This document shows, one piece after another, positions 45,997-54,331 of a stretch of 64,000 nt of DNA. Both the position numbers and the translations under genes were made by a program. The notes beneath the pieces were generated by a model, which saw only the letters and a program-made list of their open reading frames with translations, did not search any database and was not told where the DNA came from. How positions within the stretch are numbered: the stretch's first letter is position 1; every line of letters begins with the position of its first letter. The stretch is from an uncultured Collinsella sp. GTDB lineage: Bacteria; Actinomycetota; Coriobacteriia; Coriobacteriales; Coriobacteriaceae. The stretch is from NCBI GenBank assembly GCA_958439425.1, contig CAUBVH010000003.1, positions 62,001 through 126,000 on the forward strand, in the 5' to 3' direction.

Positions 45997-47301
45997 TTAG
46001 GCATCCCAGGCGTCGCGGCCGCGCAGCGCGCGCAGACCAATGTCGTGACGCAGGGTCTTGCCCTCAAAATCGATCTTCTCGCAGGCCTCATAGGCAAGGT
46101 TGCGGGCGTTCTCGAACGTGTCGCCCAGCGCGGTCACGGCGAGCACGCGGCCGCCGTTGGTCACGAGCTGGCCGTCCACCACGGCGGTGCCGGCGTGGTA
46201 CACCGTCACGTTCTCCATGGCCTCGGCATCCTCGATACCGGTGATGACCTTGCCCTTCTCGTAGCTGCCGGGATAGCCCGCACTCGTCAGGACAACGGCC
46301 ACGGCCCACTCGTCACGCCAATCGAGCTCAATCTGGTCGAGCTCGCAGTTAGCGCAGGCGAGTATGACCTCGACCAGGTCGTTCTTAAGGCGCGGCAGCA
46401 CGACCTGCGTCTCGGGGTCGCCAAAGCGGGCGTTGAACTCCAACACCTTGGGGCCGGCGGGGGTAAGCATAAAGCCGCCGTACAGGCAGCCGCGGTAGTC
46501 GATGCCCTCGGCAGCAAGCTCGGCAACGGTCTGCTCCATGACCGCCACCATGGTGGCGTGCTCCTCGTCGGTCACGATGGGCACCGGGCTGTAGACGCCC
46601 ATGCCGCCGGTGTTGGGACCCTTGTCGCCCTCGAGCGCGCGCTTGTGGTCCTGCGAGGTGGCCATGGGGCGCACGGTCTTGCCGTCGGTAAAGGCCAAAA
46701 GCGAGCACTCGGGGCCGGTCAGCATCTCCTCGATGACCACAGTATTGCCGGCATCGCCAAAGGTGCCGCCAAAGCACTCGCGCACGGCCTCCTCGGCCTG
46801 CTCAAGTTCGATCGCCACGATGACGCCCTTGCCCGCGGCAAGGCCGTCGGCCTTGACGACCAGCGGGGCGCCCTGCTCGCGCACGTAGGCGAGAGCCGAA
46901 GCCTCGTCGGTGAACGAGCCGTAGGCTGCCGTCGGGATACCGGCGCGCTCCATGAGCTGCTTGGAGAACAGCTTGGAGCCCTCCATCTGGGCACCCTCGG
47001 CACCCGGGCCAAAGCACGGGATGCCCGCCGCGCGCACGGCGTCGGCCACGCCCACCACGAGCGGGGCCTCGGGGCCGATCACCACGAGTCCGCATCCGTG
47101 GCTCTGGGCAAACGCCGCCACGGCCGCAGGATCGCAATCGTCGAGAACCACGTTCTCGCCGCAGCTCGCGGTGCCGCCGTTGCCCGGCGCAATGTAGAGC
47201 TTGCCGGCGCGCGGTGATGCTGCGAGCTTGGCCGCCAGAGCGTGCTCGCGGCCGCCGCTGCCCAACAACAGGATGTCGATGGTTTGAGTGTCCGCCTTCA
47301 A
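45997..47301 (-). CDS. purD: Phosphoribosylamine--glycine ligase (GAR synthetase)
   Basis: The 434-residue ATP-grasp enzyme joins glycine to phosphoribosylamine. LLLGSGGREHALA at the N-terminus, LVVKADGLAAGKGVIVA, GPECSLLAFTDG and FNARFGDPETQVVLPRL are diagnostic. The open frame has no useful upstream ATG; AGAGGAGG stands six bases from a TTG at 47301 giving MKADTQTIDILLLG, so a TTG start is assigned. It lies downstream of purA with a hairpin between. Confidence 0.95.
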   Translation of the reverse strand: MKADTQTIDILLLGSGGREHALAAKLAASPRAGKLYIAPGNGGTASCGENVVLDDCDPAAVAAFAQSHGCGLVVIGPEAPLVVGVADAVRAAGIPCFGPGAEGAQMEGSKLFSKQLMERAGIPTAAYGSFTDEASALAYVREQGAPLVVKADGLAAGKGVIVAIELEQAEEAVRECFGGTFGDAGNTVVIEEMLTGPECSLLAFTDGKTVRPMATSQDHKRALEGDKGPNTGGMGVYSPVPIVTDEEHATMVAVMEQTVAELAAEGIDYRGCLYGGFMLTPAGPKVLEFNARFGDPETQVVLPRLKNDLVEVILACANCELDQIELDWRDEWAVAVVLTSAGYPGSYEKGKVITGIEDAEAMENVTVYHAGTAVVDGQLVTNGGRVLAVTALGDTFENARNLAYEACEKIDFEGKTLRHDIGLRALRGRDAWDA

Positions 47302-47355
47302 GGGTGCCTCCTCTATGGATGAATGGCCCGCTCCGCGCGAGCCCTTTGCAAGCAA

Positions 47356-47397
47356 ATATACCCCTCGGCCGCCCGCTTGGGCTGCAAAGGGGTATAT
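47356..47397 (-). terminator. Probable terminator between purA and purD
   Basis: ATATACCCCT (47356-47365) pairs with AGGGGTATAT (47388-47397); 23 bases after the purA stop. Confidence 0.6.
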
Positions 47398-47419
47398 CGC
47401 AATAACCAAATAGTCCCGA

Positions 47420-48706
47420 TTACTTCCAGAATCGGTTGATGATCTGCTCGCGACCGGCGCCGACGCCAATGAACGTCACGCGGGTGTGTGCCAGATCCTC
47501 GATAAACGCCACGTAGTCCTGAGCCTCCTGCGGCAGCTCATCAAAGCTGCGGCAACCGGTGATGTCGCACTTCCAGCCGGGGAGCTCCTCGTAGATGGGC
47601 TTGGCATGCTCAAAGCGCACCTGATGCTCGGGCACGCTGGTGTAGCGCTCGCCATCGACGTCGTAGGCCACGCACACCTTGATGGTGTCGAAGGCCGAAA
47701 GCACGTCGAGCTTAGTCAGGGCGATATCGGTGAGGCCGTTGACGCGTGAGGCGTAGTTGGCGATGGGGCCGTCGAACCAGCCGCAGCGACGACGGCGACC
47801 GGTGGTCACACCGTACTCATAGCCCTCCTCGGTCAGCGTGTGACCGGCCTCGGACTCATAGGAAAGCTCGGTGGGCATGGGGCCCGAACCGACGCGGGTG
47901 ATATAGGCCTTCATGACGCCCAGCACGCGGTCGACGTTCTTCATGCCCACGCCGGAGCCGGTGATGGCGCCGCCGGCGGTGCAGTTGGAAGACGTCACGT
48001 ACGGATAGGTGCCGTGGTCGATGTCGAGCAACGTCGCCTGGGCGCCCTCAAACAGCAGGTCCTTGCCCTCATCGATCATGTTGTTGAGCAGCAGGCTCGT
48101 CTCGGTGATGTAGGGACGCAGGCGCTCGGCCATGGGCAGGTACTCGTCGCAAATCTGGTCCACGGTGTAGGTGGGCAGGTTGTAGATGAGCTCAAGCTCG
48201 GGGTTCACGCGGGCGAGAGCGGTCTCCAGCTTGTCGCGGAACAGCGCCTCGTCCAGCATATCCTGCATGCGCAGGCCAATGCGGGCCATCTTGTCCTGAT
48301 AGCACGGACCGATACCGCGCTTGGTGGTACCGATGTTCTTCTTGCCGAGCTTCTGCTCAAAGGCGCCATCCAGGTCGATGTGGTACGGCATGATGACATG
48401 CGCGTTGCCGCTAATCTTGAGGTTCTTGGTGGTGATGCCGTCGGCCTCAAACATGTCGATCTCCTCAAGGACAACCTTGGGGTTGACGACGCAGCCGTTA
48501 CCGATCACCGACACATGGTCGGAATACATGATGCCGGAGGGCACCTGGTGCAGGCCGTACTTCTTGCCGTTGACGACGATGGTGTGGCCGGCGTTGTTGC
48601 CGCCCGAGTAGCGCACGACGGCATCGAAGTCGCCGGCGACCAGGTCGCAGATCTTACCCTTGCCCTCATCGCCCCACTGGGCACCGACCAAAACGGTTGA
48701 CGGCAT
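47420..48706 (-). CDS. purA: Adenylosuccinate synthetase
   Basis: The 428-residue enzyme makes adenylosuccinate from IMP and Asp with GTP. QWGDEGKGKICD is the P-loop, GGNNAGHTIV the IMP/switch site, GTTKRGIGPCYQDK and TTGRRRRCGW the later substrate loops. Length matches the family. TAAGGAG precedes the ATG. A TATACT box lies 67 bases upstream. Confidence 0.97.
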   Translation of the reverse strand: MPSTVLVGAQWGDEGKGKICDLVAGDFDAVVRYSGGNNAGHTIVVNGKKYGLHQVPSGIMYSDHVSVIGNGCVVNPKVVLEEIDMFEADGITTKNLKISGNAHVIMPYHIDLDGAFEQKLGKKNIGTTKRGIGPCYQDKMARIGLRMQDMLDEALFRDKLETALARVNPELELIYNLPTYTVDQICDEYLPMAERLRPYITETSLLLNNMIDEGKDLLFEGAQATLLDIDHGTYPYVTSSNCTAGGAITGSGVGMKNVDRVLGVMKAYITRVGSGPMPTELSYESEAGHTLTEEGYEYGVTTGRRRRCGWFDGPIANYASRVNGLTDIALTKLDVLSAFDTIKVCVAYDVDGERYTSVPEHQVRFEHAKPIYEELPGWKCDITGCRSFDELPQEAQDYVAFIEDLAHTRVTFIGVGAGREQIINRFWK

Positions 48707-48772
48707 GTTTACTCCTTACATTCATGGACTGTCTACGCGCCACGCCGGCACGCAGAAGCACAAAACATTCCC

Positions 48773-48778
48773 AGTATA
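48773..48778 (-). promoter_or_regulatory. Possible -10 box of purA
   Basis: TATACT with a GGG just before it (extended -10-like) between dnaB and purA on the minus strand. Confidence 0.4.
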
Positions 48779-48799
48779 CCCGTGCAACGGGCGCCTGTC

Positions 48800-50191
48800 C
48801 TACTCCTCGGCATGTGCCCCATCAAGCTCATAGAACTTGGTGGATGCCGGCAGGAACATCAGGTCGACGTCGCCGATCGGGCCCGAACGGTTCTTGGCCA
48901 CGACGATACGCGTAACGCCCTCGTCGGGTCGATCGTCGCGCGAGGCTTCGGCCTCGTCGGCGGAGCGGTCCAAGAACATAACGATATCGGCGTCCTGCTC
49001 GATGGAGCCCGATTCACGAAGGTCGGAAAGCTGCGGGCGCTTGCCGGTACGGGATTCGACCTGACGCGAGAGCTGCGACAGCGCGATGAGCGGGATCTTG
49101 AGTTCCTTGGCCATGATCTTCAGACCACGCGACATCTCGGAGACCTCGACGGTACGGCTCTCGGAGCGGCGTCCCGGCGGAGGACTCACCAGCTGCAGGT
49201 AGTCCAGGATGATGATGGCCTTCTCCTTGTTGTGGAGCATGCGGCGGCTCTTGGCGCGAATCTCGGTCACTGTGGTGCCGGGCGTATCGTCAATCAGAAT
49301 ATCGAGCTTGGACAAGGTCTGCGTGGCCTCGTTGATATTGGCCCACTGCTCGGGGCTAATGCGGCCCATGCGGAAGTCACTGATCGAAATCATGGCGTAG
49401 GCGCAAATCAGACGCTGGGCAATTTCCTTGCCCGACATCTCCAGCGAGAAGAAGCCGACGGTATAACCGGCCGCGGCAGCGTTGAGCGCCAGATTCAGGG
49501 CGAACGACGTCTTACCCACAGCAGGGCGGGCGCCGATGATGATGAGCTGGCCCTCGCGAAAACCCATGAGCATGCGGTCGAGCGACGGGAAGCCCGTGGG
49601 CACGCCCGCAGCCTGGCCGCCTGCCTGGCACACTTCCTCGGCCTCGTTATAGGCCTCGACCATAAACTCGGTCAGCGTCTTGTAGCTCGACTTGACCTCG
49701 CGCGCCGTGACCTTGAGCAACTTGCTCTCGGCCAGCTCCACGACCTCTTTGGTATCGGTGGGAGCGTTATAGGCCAGCGCGTTGATCTCGTTGGTGGCGC
49801 CGATCAGCTCACGCAGCATCGAATCGCGGCGAACGATAGCGGCATGGTGCTGCCAGTTGACGAGCGACAGGGTCTGACCCATCAACTCCAAAATGTAGGC
49901 CTCGCCGCCCACGGCATCAAGCTTGTTGATGCTTCGCAGGTAATCGATCAGCGAGATGGAGTCGATGGGAATGCGGCTGTTGTACATATCGACCATCGCG
50001 GTATAGATGGTCTTATGAATGGGCCGGTAGAAGTCATCGGGCTGCAGCTCGACCTGGGCCTCTTCGACCACCTCGGGCGATAGCAGCATAGCGGCCAGTA
50101 CATTGGCCTCTGCATCTTGGTTTTGGGGAAGACCCAACTTGGAGCCGCGGTCCTCAACCGTCAGCCCGGTCTCCCTATCGTCATATGCCAT
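48800..50191 (-). CDS. dnaB: Replicative DNA helicase
   Basis: The 463-residue protein has the DnaB N-terminal domain (LPQNQDAEANVLAAMLLSPE) and the RecA-like core with Walker A GARPAVGKTSFAL, Walker B IIILDYLQLV, and QLSRQVESRTGKRPQLSDLR. It unwinds DNA at the fork. No intein is present. GAGG six bases from the ATG at 50191 sets the start. It is downstream of the rpsF-rplI group but separated by a terminator. Confidence 0.97.
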   Translation of the reverse strand: MAYDDRETGLTVEDRGSKLGLPQNQDAEANVLAAMLLSPEVVEEAQVELQPDDFYRPIHKTIYTAMVDMYNSRIPIDSISLIDYLRSINKLDAVGGEAYILELMGQTLSLVNWQHHAAIVRRDSMLRELIGATNEINALAYNAPTDTKEVVELAESKLLKVTAREVKSSYKTLTEFMVEAYNEAEEVCQAGGQAAGVPTGFPSLDRMLMGFREGQLIIIGARPAVGKTSFALNLALNAAAAGYTVGFFSLEMSGKEIAQRLICAYAMISISDFRMGRISPEQWANINEATQTLSKLDILIDDTPGTTVTEIRAKSRRMLHNKEKAIIILDYLQLVSPPPGRRSESRTVEVSEMSRGLKIMAKELKIPLIALSQLSRQVESRTGKRPQLSDLRESGSIEQDADIVMFLDRSADEAEASRDDRPDEGVTRIVVAKNRSGPIGDVDLMFLPASTKFYELDGAHAEE

Positions 50192-50351
50192 GAGCATCCT
50201 CATTCATATCGCCTGCGAGCATCCATAGTATCAGCCACGGTCCCAAAACGCGCCGCGCGCCGCCAATCATCACCGAACCAAACGGATGAACGGTCCTGTA
50301 TATAGGACTTCGACGCAACGTTCACCATGACACTCACTCAGCGCAAAAAAC

Positions 50352-50383
50352 AAAAGGGCGCCCTGGTTTCCCAGAGCGCCCTT
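50352..50383 (-). terminator. Intrinsic terminator of rpsF-ssb-rpsR-rplI
   Basis: AAGGGCGC pairs with GCGCCCTT around CCTGGTTTCCCAGA; TTTTGTTTTTT follows on the minus strand. Confidence 0.85.
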
Positions 50384-50415
50384 CTTAGAACAAGATTGTT
50401 GCGTTGCAGCAAATG

Positions 50416-50955
50416 CTACTCGGCAGCAGCCTCAGTCTCGACCTCGGCGGTCTCGGCCTCGGCGACCTCAGCGGCCTCCTCGACCTCAGCCTCGGCAGCG
50501 AGCTCCTCGGCGGTAACGCCGACGAGAACGACAACCTCGGCCTTGATCTCGCGGTACAGCGAGATGGCAACGGTGTGGGCACCGGCAACCTTGATGGGCT
50601 TACCGAGCTCGACGCGCTTGCGGTCGATGTCCATACCGAGCTGAGCCTTGATGGCGTCAGCGATCATAGCGGCGGTAACGGAGCCAAAGAGGATGCCCTC
50701 GTCGCCGACCTTGACGTCAACGGTGACCGTCTTGCCCTCGAAGGCAGCCTTGGTCTCGTTGGCGGTAGCCAGACGGACGGCCTCGCGCTTGGCGATGTTG
50801 TTGCGACGCTCGTCAAGCTGCTTGAGGTTGCCCTTGGTGGCGGCAACAGCGAGCTTCTTGGGGAACAGGAAGTTCTCAGCGTAACCCTGAGCGACCTCTA
50901 CGACGTCACCCTCGCCGCCCTTGCCCTTGATCTCATCGAGAAGAATAACCTTCAT
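50416..50955 (-). CDS. rplI: 50S ribosomal protein L9 with acidic C-terminal tail
   Basis: The 179-residue protein has the canonical start MKVILLDEIKGKGGEGDVVE and VAQGYAENFLFPKKLA, the rRNA-binding N domain, a long central helix, and the C domain (VDVKVGDEGILFGSVTA). It ends in about 30 residues of Glu/Ala repeats absent from typical 150-residue L9. GGGAGAC precedes the ATG. It is the last gene of the rpsF-ssb-rpsR-rplI group. Confidence 0.96.
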   Translation of the reverse strand: MKVILLDEIKGKGGEGDVVEVAQGYAENFLFPKKLAVAATKGNLKQLDERRNNIAKREAVRLATANETKAAFEGKTVTVDVKVGDEGILFGSVTAAMIADAIKAQLGMDIDRKRVELGKPIKVAGAHTVAISLYREIKAEVVVLVGVTAEELAAEAEVEEAAEVAEAETAEVETEAAAE

Positions 50956-50970
50956 GATGCGTCTCCCTTC

Positions 50971-51237
50971 TTAGCCGCGGTCGCGGTTGCCACGAGAGGA
51001 AACCACGGGGACGGTGTACGGCAGGAGAGCCATCTCGCGGGCGCGCTTGATGGCGTTGGCGATGTCATGCTGATGCTGCGTGCAAGCGCCAGTGACGCGA
51101 CGGGGCTTAATCTTGCCACGGTCGGTCATGTACTTACGGAGAAGCTGAGTGTCCTTATAGTCGATGAACTCAGTGTTCTCCTTGCAGAACTGGCAGTACT
51201 TACGACGCGGCTGACGTGCAGAAAAATCATTAGCCAT
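50971..51237 (-). CDS. rpsR: 30S ribosomal protein S18
   Basis: The 88-residue protein shows the S18 core IDYKDTQLLRKYMTDRGKI and RRVTGACTQHQHDIANAIKRAR. CQFC near the start retains two Cys, possibly the zinc-binding form. AAAGG before 51237 supports this start rather than 51288. Lies between ssb and rplI. Confidence 0.96.
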   Translation of the reverse strand: MANDFSARQPRRKYCQFCKENTEFIDYKDTQLLRKYMTDRGKIKPRRVTGACTQHQHDIANAIKRAREMALLPYTVPVVSSRGNRDRG

Positions 51238-51309
51238 GTCAAAATACCTTTCGTTTGGCAACTTCGGCGAACCGAAGCCGCCTCTCACTCAAAAATAGGT
51301 GAACAACCC

Positions 51310-51762
51310 TTAGAACGGGATGTCCTCATCGTAGACGTCGACCGCGGGCGGCGTAGCCACCGGTGCGGCAGGACGTGCTGCGGGCGCGGGAGCTGCGGGG
51401 GCGTAACCGCCCTGGTCGTAGCCACCCTGGCCACCACGGGAGCTCATAAACTCGATCTCATCGACGATGACCTCAAGCTTGCTCCGGCGCTGGCCGTCGC
51501 GCTCCCAAGAGCTGTAGCGCAGCTTGCCCTCGATCGCGACCTTGTTTCCCTTTGCCAGGAAACGGCTCACGGCCTCGGCGCGGGTGCCGAACATGGTGCA
51601 GTCGACAAAGTTGGGATAGTCCTCCCACTCGCCAGTCTGCGGGTTGCGGCGACGATCGTTCACGGCGACGCCAAAGGACAGAACCTGGGTTCCGCCGGCG
51701 GTGGCGCGCAGCTCGGGATCGCGGGTGAGGTTACCGGTGATGTTCACTCGATTGATGCTCAT
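51310..51762 (-). CDS. ssb: Single-stranded DNA-binding protein
   Basis: The 150-residue protein has an OB fold beginning INRVNITGNLTRDPELR and including GTQVLSFGVAVND and VEGKLRYSSW-like strands (AIEGKLRYSSWERDG). A Gly/Ala/Pro-rich linker leads to the acidic tip YDEDIPF, which recruits repair and replication partners. It lies between rpsF and rpsR, the usual bacterial arrangement. Confidence 0.97.
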   Translation of the reverse strand: MSINRVNITGNLTRDPELRATAGGTQVLSFGVAVNDRRRNPQTGEWEDYPNFVDCTMFGTRAEAVSRFLAKGNKVAIEGKLRYSSWERDGQRRSKLEVIVDEIEFMSSRGGQGGYDQGGYAPAAPAPAARPAAPVATPPAVDVYDEDIPF

Positions 51763-51810
51763 AACTCACTACTTCCTCTTGGGGCACAAGCCCAGTCCAA
51801 AACGACAGTC

Positions 51811-52104
51811 TTACTCCTGGTCGTCGCGACGGACGATCATGTGGCGGACCACAGCGTCGGTGATGCGCAGGACGCGATCAAGCTCGGCGATCTGGGTAGG
51901 ATCTGCGTGGAAGTTGATGAGGGTGTAGTCACCATCGGTGAGGTCGTTGATCTCGTAGGCGAGCTTGCGCTTGCCCCACTCGTCAACGGAGTCGACCTTG
52001 CCAGCGCCCTCAGCGATCGTGGTATCGATACGCTTCATAACAGCGAGACGAGTCTCGGGGTCGAGCGACGGGTCAACAAAGAACAGCAGTTCATAAGCCT
52101 TCAT
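51811..52104 (-). CDS. rpsF: 30S ribosomal protein S6
   Basis: The 97-residue protein has MKAYELLFFVDPSLDPETR, KRKLAYEINDLTDGDYTLI and LRITDAVVRHMIVR, all typical S6 segments. AGAGGAGGTGAC precedes the ATG at 52104. It is first in rpsF-ssb-rpsR-rplI. Upstream, 52105-52555 is non-coding; apart from the operon's presumed promoter I see nothing definite there. Confidence 0.96.
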   Translation of the reverse strand: MKAYELLFFVDPSLDPETRLAVMKRIDTTIAEGAGKVDSVDEWGKRKLAYEINDLTDGDYTLINFHADPTQIAELDRVLRITDAVVRHMIVRRDDQE

Positions 52105-52555
52105 ATTGTCACCTCCTCTGGGCAAATGTGGCTTCAGGTCGTGAAGGTGCGCCTGAAGCAGGAAAAGACTTGGTAATAATATCTTTCAACCTCCCAGGCT
52201 GCAAGAATATGCAGCTACAACCTCATGACCTCCACATATGTCCATATTCGCACGACGTTTCATGCGCATTCCAACCAAATGCCGACCAAGAGCTTGACGG
52301 ATTTGTGGACAAGATACGGTGCCGCGGGGACAAGCTGAGCCAAGCCGCAGGTCAGTGGGCGCATGGTTGCGGTCGCGAAATGCATACCAGTGGTCTAATT
52401 GATCGCCAAAAAGAATTTAAATTCGTTTGCTCGTGGTCAATAAAGTCCTTTTTTGAACAATTCGCTTAGCATGATTTAGCTGGTCAGACTGCATGTGCCG
52501 CACGTTTTAGGCATAGCGCGAGACACTGTGGATCAAAAAATGCTAAGTTTTCGGC

Positions 52556-52583
52556 TTGCACCTTACGATTCCTCGTGTATACT
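52556..52583 (+). promoter_or_regulatory. Promoter of the tRNA-Ser genes
   Basis: TTGCAC (52556-52561) and TATACT (52578-52583) at 16 bases spacing, ending 16 bases before the first tRNA. Confidence 0.7.
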
Positions 52584-52599
52584 AACTTTCGCATTTAAC

Positions 52600-52690
52600 G
52601 GAGAGTTGTCCGAGTGGCCGAAGGAGCACGATTGGAAATCGTGTAGGCGTCAAAAGCGTCTCCAGGGTTCAAATCCCTGACTCTCCGCCA
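52600..52690 (+). tRNA. tRNA-Ser (anticodon GGA)
   Basis: The acceptor pair GGAGAGT/ACTCTCC, class II variable arm, T-loop GGTTCAAATCC, encoded CCA, and anticodon loop TTGGAAA are all present. Reads UCC/UCU. Confidence 0.95.
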
Positions 52691-52699
52691 GTTAATTCC

Positions 52700-52729
52700 A
52701 AAGCAGGCCTTCGAGCCTGCTTTGTTTTT
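52700..52729 (+). terminator. Terminator-like hairpin between the two tRNA-Ser genes
   Basis: AAAGCAGGC pairs with GCCTGCTTT, followed by GTTTTTA. Confidence 0.8.
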
Positions 52730-52738
52730 ACCCCACGC

Positions 52739-52829
52739 GGAGGGGTGGCAGAGTGGTTGAATGCGGCGGTCTCGAAAACCGTTTGGCCTGTATAAGGTCA
52801 CGAGGGTTCGAATCCCTCCTCCTCCGCCA
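52739..52829 (+). tRNA. tRNA-Ser (anticodon CGA)
   Basis: Acceptor GGAGGGG/CTCCTCC, class II variable arm, T-loop GGTTCGAATCC, encoded CCA, anticodon loop CTCGAAA. Reads UCG. Confidence 0.95.
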
Positions 52830-52840
52830 TTTTGGTTGAG

Positions 52841-52867
52841 AAAGCTCCCGAAAACGGGGGCTTTTTT
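52841..52867 (+). terminator. Terminator after tRNA-Ser (CGA)
   Basis: AAGCTCCC pairs with GGGGGCTT, followed by TTTT. Confidence 0.8.
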
Positions 52868-52893
52868 GTTTAGAGTCCCTTACAAGCAAATAC

Positions 52894-52918
52894 GGCGGAG
52901 GAGGAGGGATTCGAACCC
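52894..52918 (-). repeat. Inverted 25-bp copy of the tRNA-Ser (CGA) 3' end
   Basis: The minus strand here is identical over 25 bases to 52804-52828, from the T-arm through the discriminator and CC of the tRNA. There is no 5' half, so it is not a tRNA gene. Confidence 0.8.
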
Positions 52919-52931
52919 GCCCTTCCCTCAA

Positions 52932-52996
52932 AAACATGTACGTCAGCCTCCAAAACCGACATTTTTCGACATCTTTGAAGGCTGACGTACACGTTT
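52932..52996. repeat. 65-bp palindrome, copy 1 (left of the nuclease-like gene)
   Basis: Arms 52932-52954 and 52974-52996 pair at 21 of 23 bases (GTACGTCAGCCT core). With six further bases it is repeated inverted at 54127-54197. Confidence 0.75.
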
Positions 52997-53019
52997 GGAT
53001 TGAGCTCACGGGAGTGGCA

Positions 53020-54027
53020 CTATTCGGAAGGCGCCTCTTCGTCTCGCATACCTTTCCAGTTGCGGATAAGAGCCTTGCGTAGTTCGTTTTGCTCTCGCTG
53101 GTGCCCGGTGTCGGTACAGCGAGGCATGCCGAGTGCTTCGCGAATGTTGTTCATGGCGCGGTGAAAGGCGAGTTGGCTGCCGAACTGAGCCGAAGTGAGC
53201 GTAACGATTCGATATCCCATTTGGGAGAGAACGGCCTCTCGCTCCGCATCTGCTCCTTTGCGCTCGAACTCATCGTGAAAACCGCCCTTATATTCGATAC
53301 CGAGCTCCCTACGCTTGTAGGTAACGAGCGCATCGATTTTAAGTGTTCGAGCTTTGGCGCAATGCCAGAGACGTTGAGGGATCTCGAGTGGTTTGTTGAG
53401 TTCGATACCTCGGATGCCAACGCCGCCTTCGCTTGTTGGGAGTGAGAGGGCGATTGCCGAAGCGGTCTCCATAGGCGAGGCCGAGCGATCGTAGATATGC
53501 CTGAGCGCGAGCCGTGCACGTGTGGCACCGGGTTTGCCGGGATGCCGATCGAGCAGTTCGATTATTTCATCCTTGGAGGTGGTGGCTGGTTGCTCGGTAT
53601 AAGGGTCGGCGGGATTGAGCCTCATGCGATAATCGCCGCAAACTTCATAGCCATATTCGAGATATTCGATCCTATCCATCCACTCGGCAGCGAGCACGAA
53701 GGTGAAGGCTTCGTCGGTGATGAAGATTCCGGGCGTCAACTCGTTAATATGCTCGTAGGGAAGATTTTGTCCAAGAATGTGGCAAATGACGCCTTTGGTG
53801 CGAATTCGCTCGAATTCGAATACAACCGAGATATCGATAGTCTTGAGCATATCGGACGGAATGCCGCAGTCGATAAGTGCCTGCCGTATGCGCGCAACGC
53901 GTTGTTGGGTGGAGATGCCTTGTGCGCCTATCTGGTAGTCGTGCCGCGCAAGAGACTGAACCAAATTCTGGGGTGCATGATGGACAAGCCATGCGGTTTT
54001 ATGCGAAATGAGAACAGGGGTATCCAT
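53020..54027 (-). CDS. DUF559-like nuclease-fold protein, possible mobile cassette gene
   Basis: The 335-residue product has an AbiEi-like N-terminal region (to about 180) and, from about 215, a C-terminal part resembling DUF559/Vsr-type PD-(D/E)XK domains: LKIDALVTYKRRELGIEYKG (Asp, then Glu-x-Lys) and AEREAVLSQMGYRIVTLTS. RARLALRHIYDRSASPMETA matches the segment that precedes such domains in actinobacteria. Activity and target are unknown. Its base composition is clearly less GC-rich than its neighbours, suggesting transfer. It is bracketed by inverted palindromes. Confidence 0.65.
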   Translation of the reverse strand: MDTPVLISHKTAWLVHHAPQNLVQSLARHDYQIGAQGISTQQRVARIRQALIDCGIPSDMLKTIDISVVFEFERIRTKGVICHILGQNLPYEHINELTPGIFITDEAFTFVLAAEWMDRIEYLEYGYEVCGDYRMRLNPADPYTEQPATTSKDEIIELLDRHPGKPGATRARLALRHIYDRSASPMETASAIALSLPTSEGGVGIRGIELNKPLEIPQRLWHCAKARTLKIDALVTYKRRELGIEYKGGFHDEFERKGADAEREAVLSQMGYRIVTLTSAQFGSQLAFHRAMNNIREALGMPRCTDTGHQREQNELRKALIRNWKGMRDEEAPSE

Positions 54028-54132
54028 TGAGGGCCTCTCGCTCTGAGCCGGTATCCAACTCTTATGTCCGTTGAAGTGGGGAAATATACCGGATGTGAGT
54101 AAATCAACTCACTCATGCTGTGAACCCAATCC

Positions 54133-54197
54133 AAACATGTACGTCAGCCTCCAAAGATGTCGAAAAATGTCGTTTTTGGAGGCTGATGTACATGTTT
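54133..54197. repeat. 65-bp palindrome, copy 2 (right of the nuclease-like gene)
   Basis: Arms 54133-54155 and 54175-54197 pair at 22 of 23 bases. It is the inverted copy of 52932-52996, about 60 of 65 bases identical. Confidence 0.75.
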
Positions 54198-54331
54198 TGG
54201 ACCCCTGGCATTCCAGTAACGCCACGCCCGCGCCCAGTCCCTACCGTTTGCCGAGCAATAGGGTCTCAATCGCCGCCAACCATGTACTATGTACGGGCAT
54301 TGTTCAAACCCGAGAATCAAAGGACCTCATC

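Noticed and set aside
52128..52469. 113-codon open frame upstream of rpsF
   Set aside because: It lies in the rpsF leader on the other strand, has no ribosome binding site and no family features.
52894..52918. Third tRNA-Ser gene on the minus strand
   Set aside because: Only the last 25 bases of the tRNA are present; there is no D-arm, anticodon or 5' acceptor strand.
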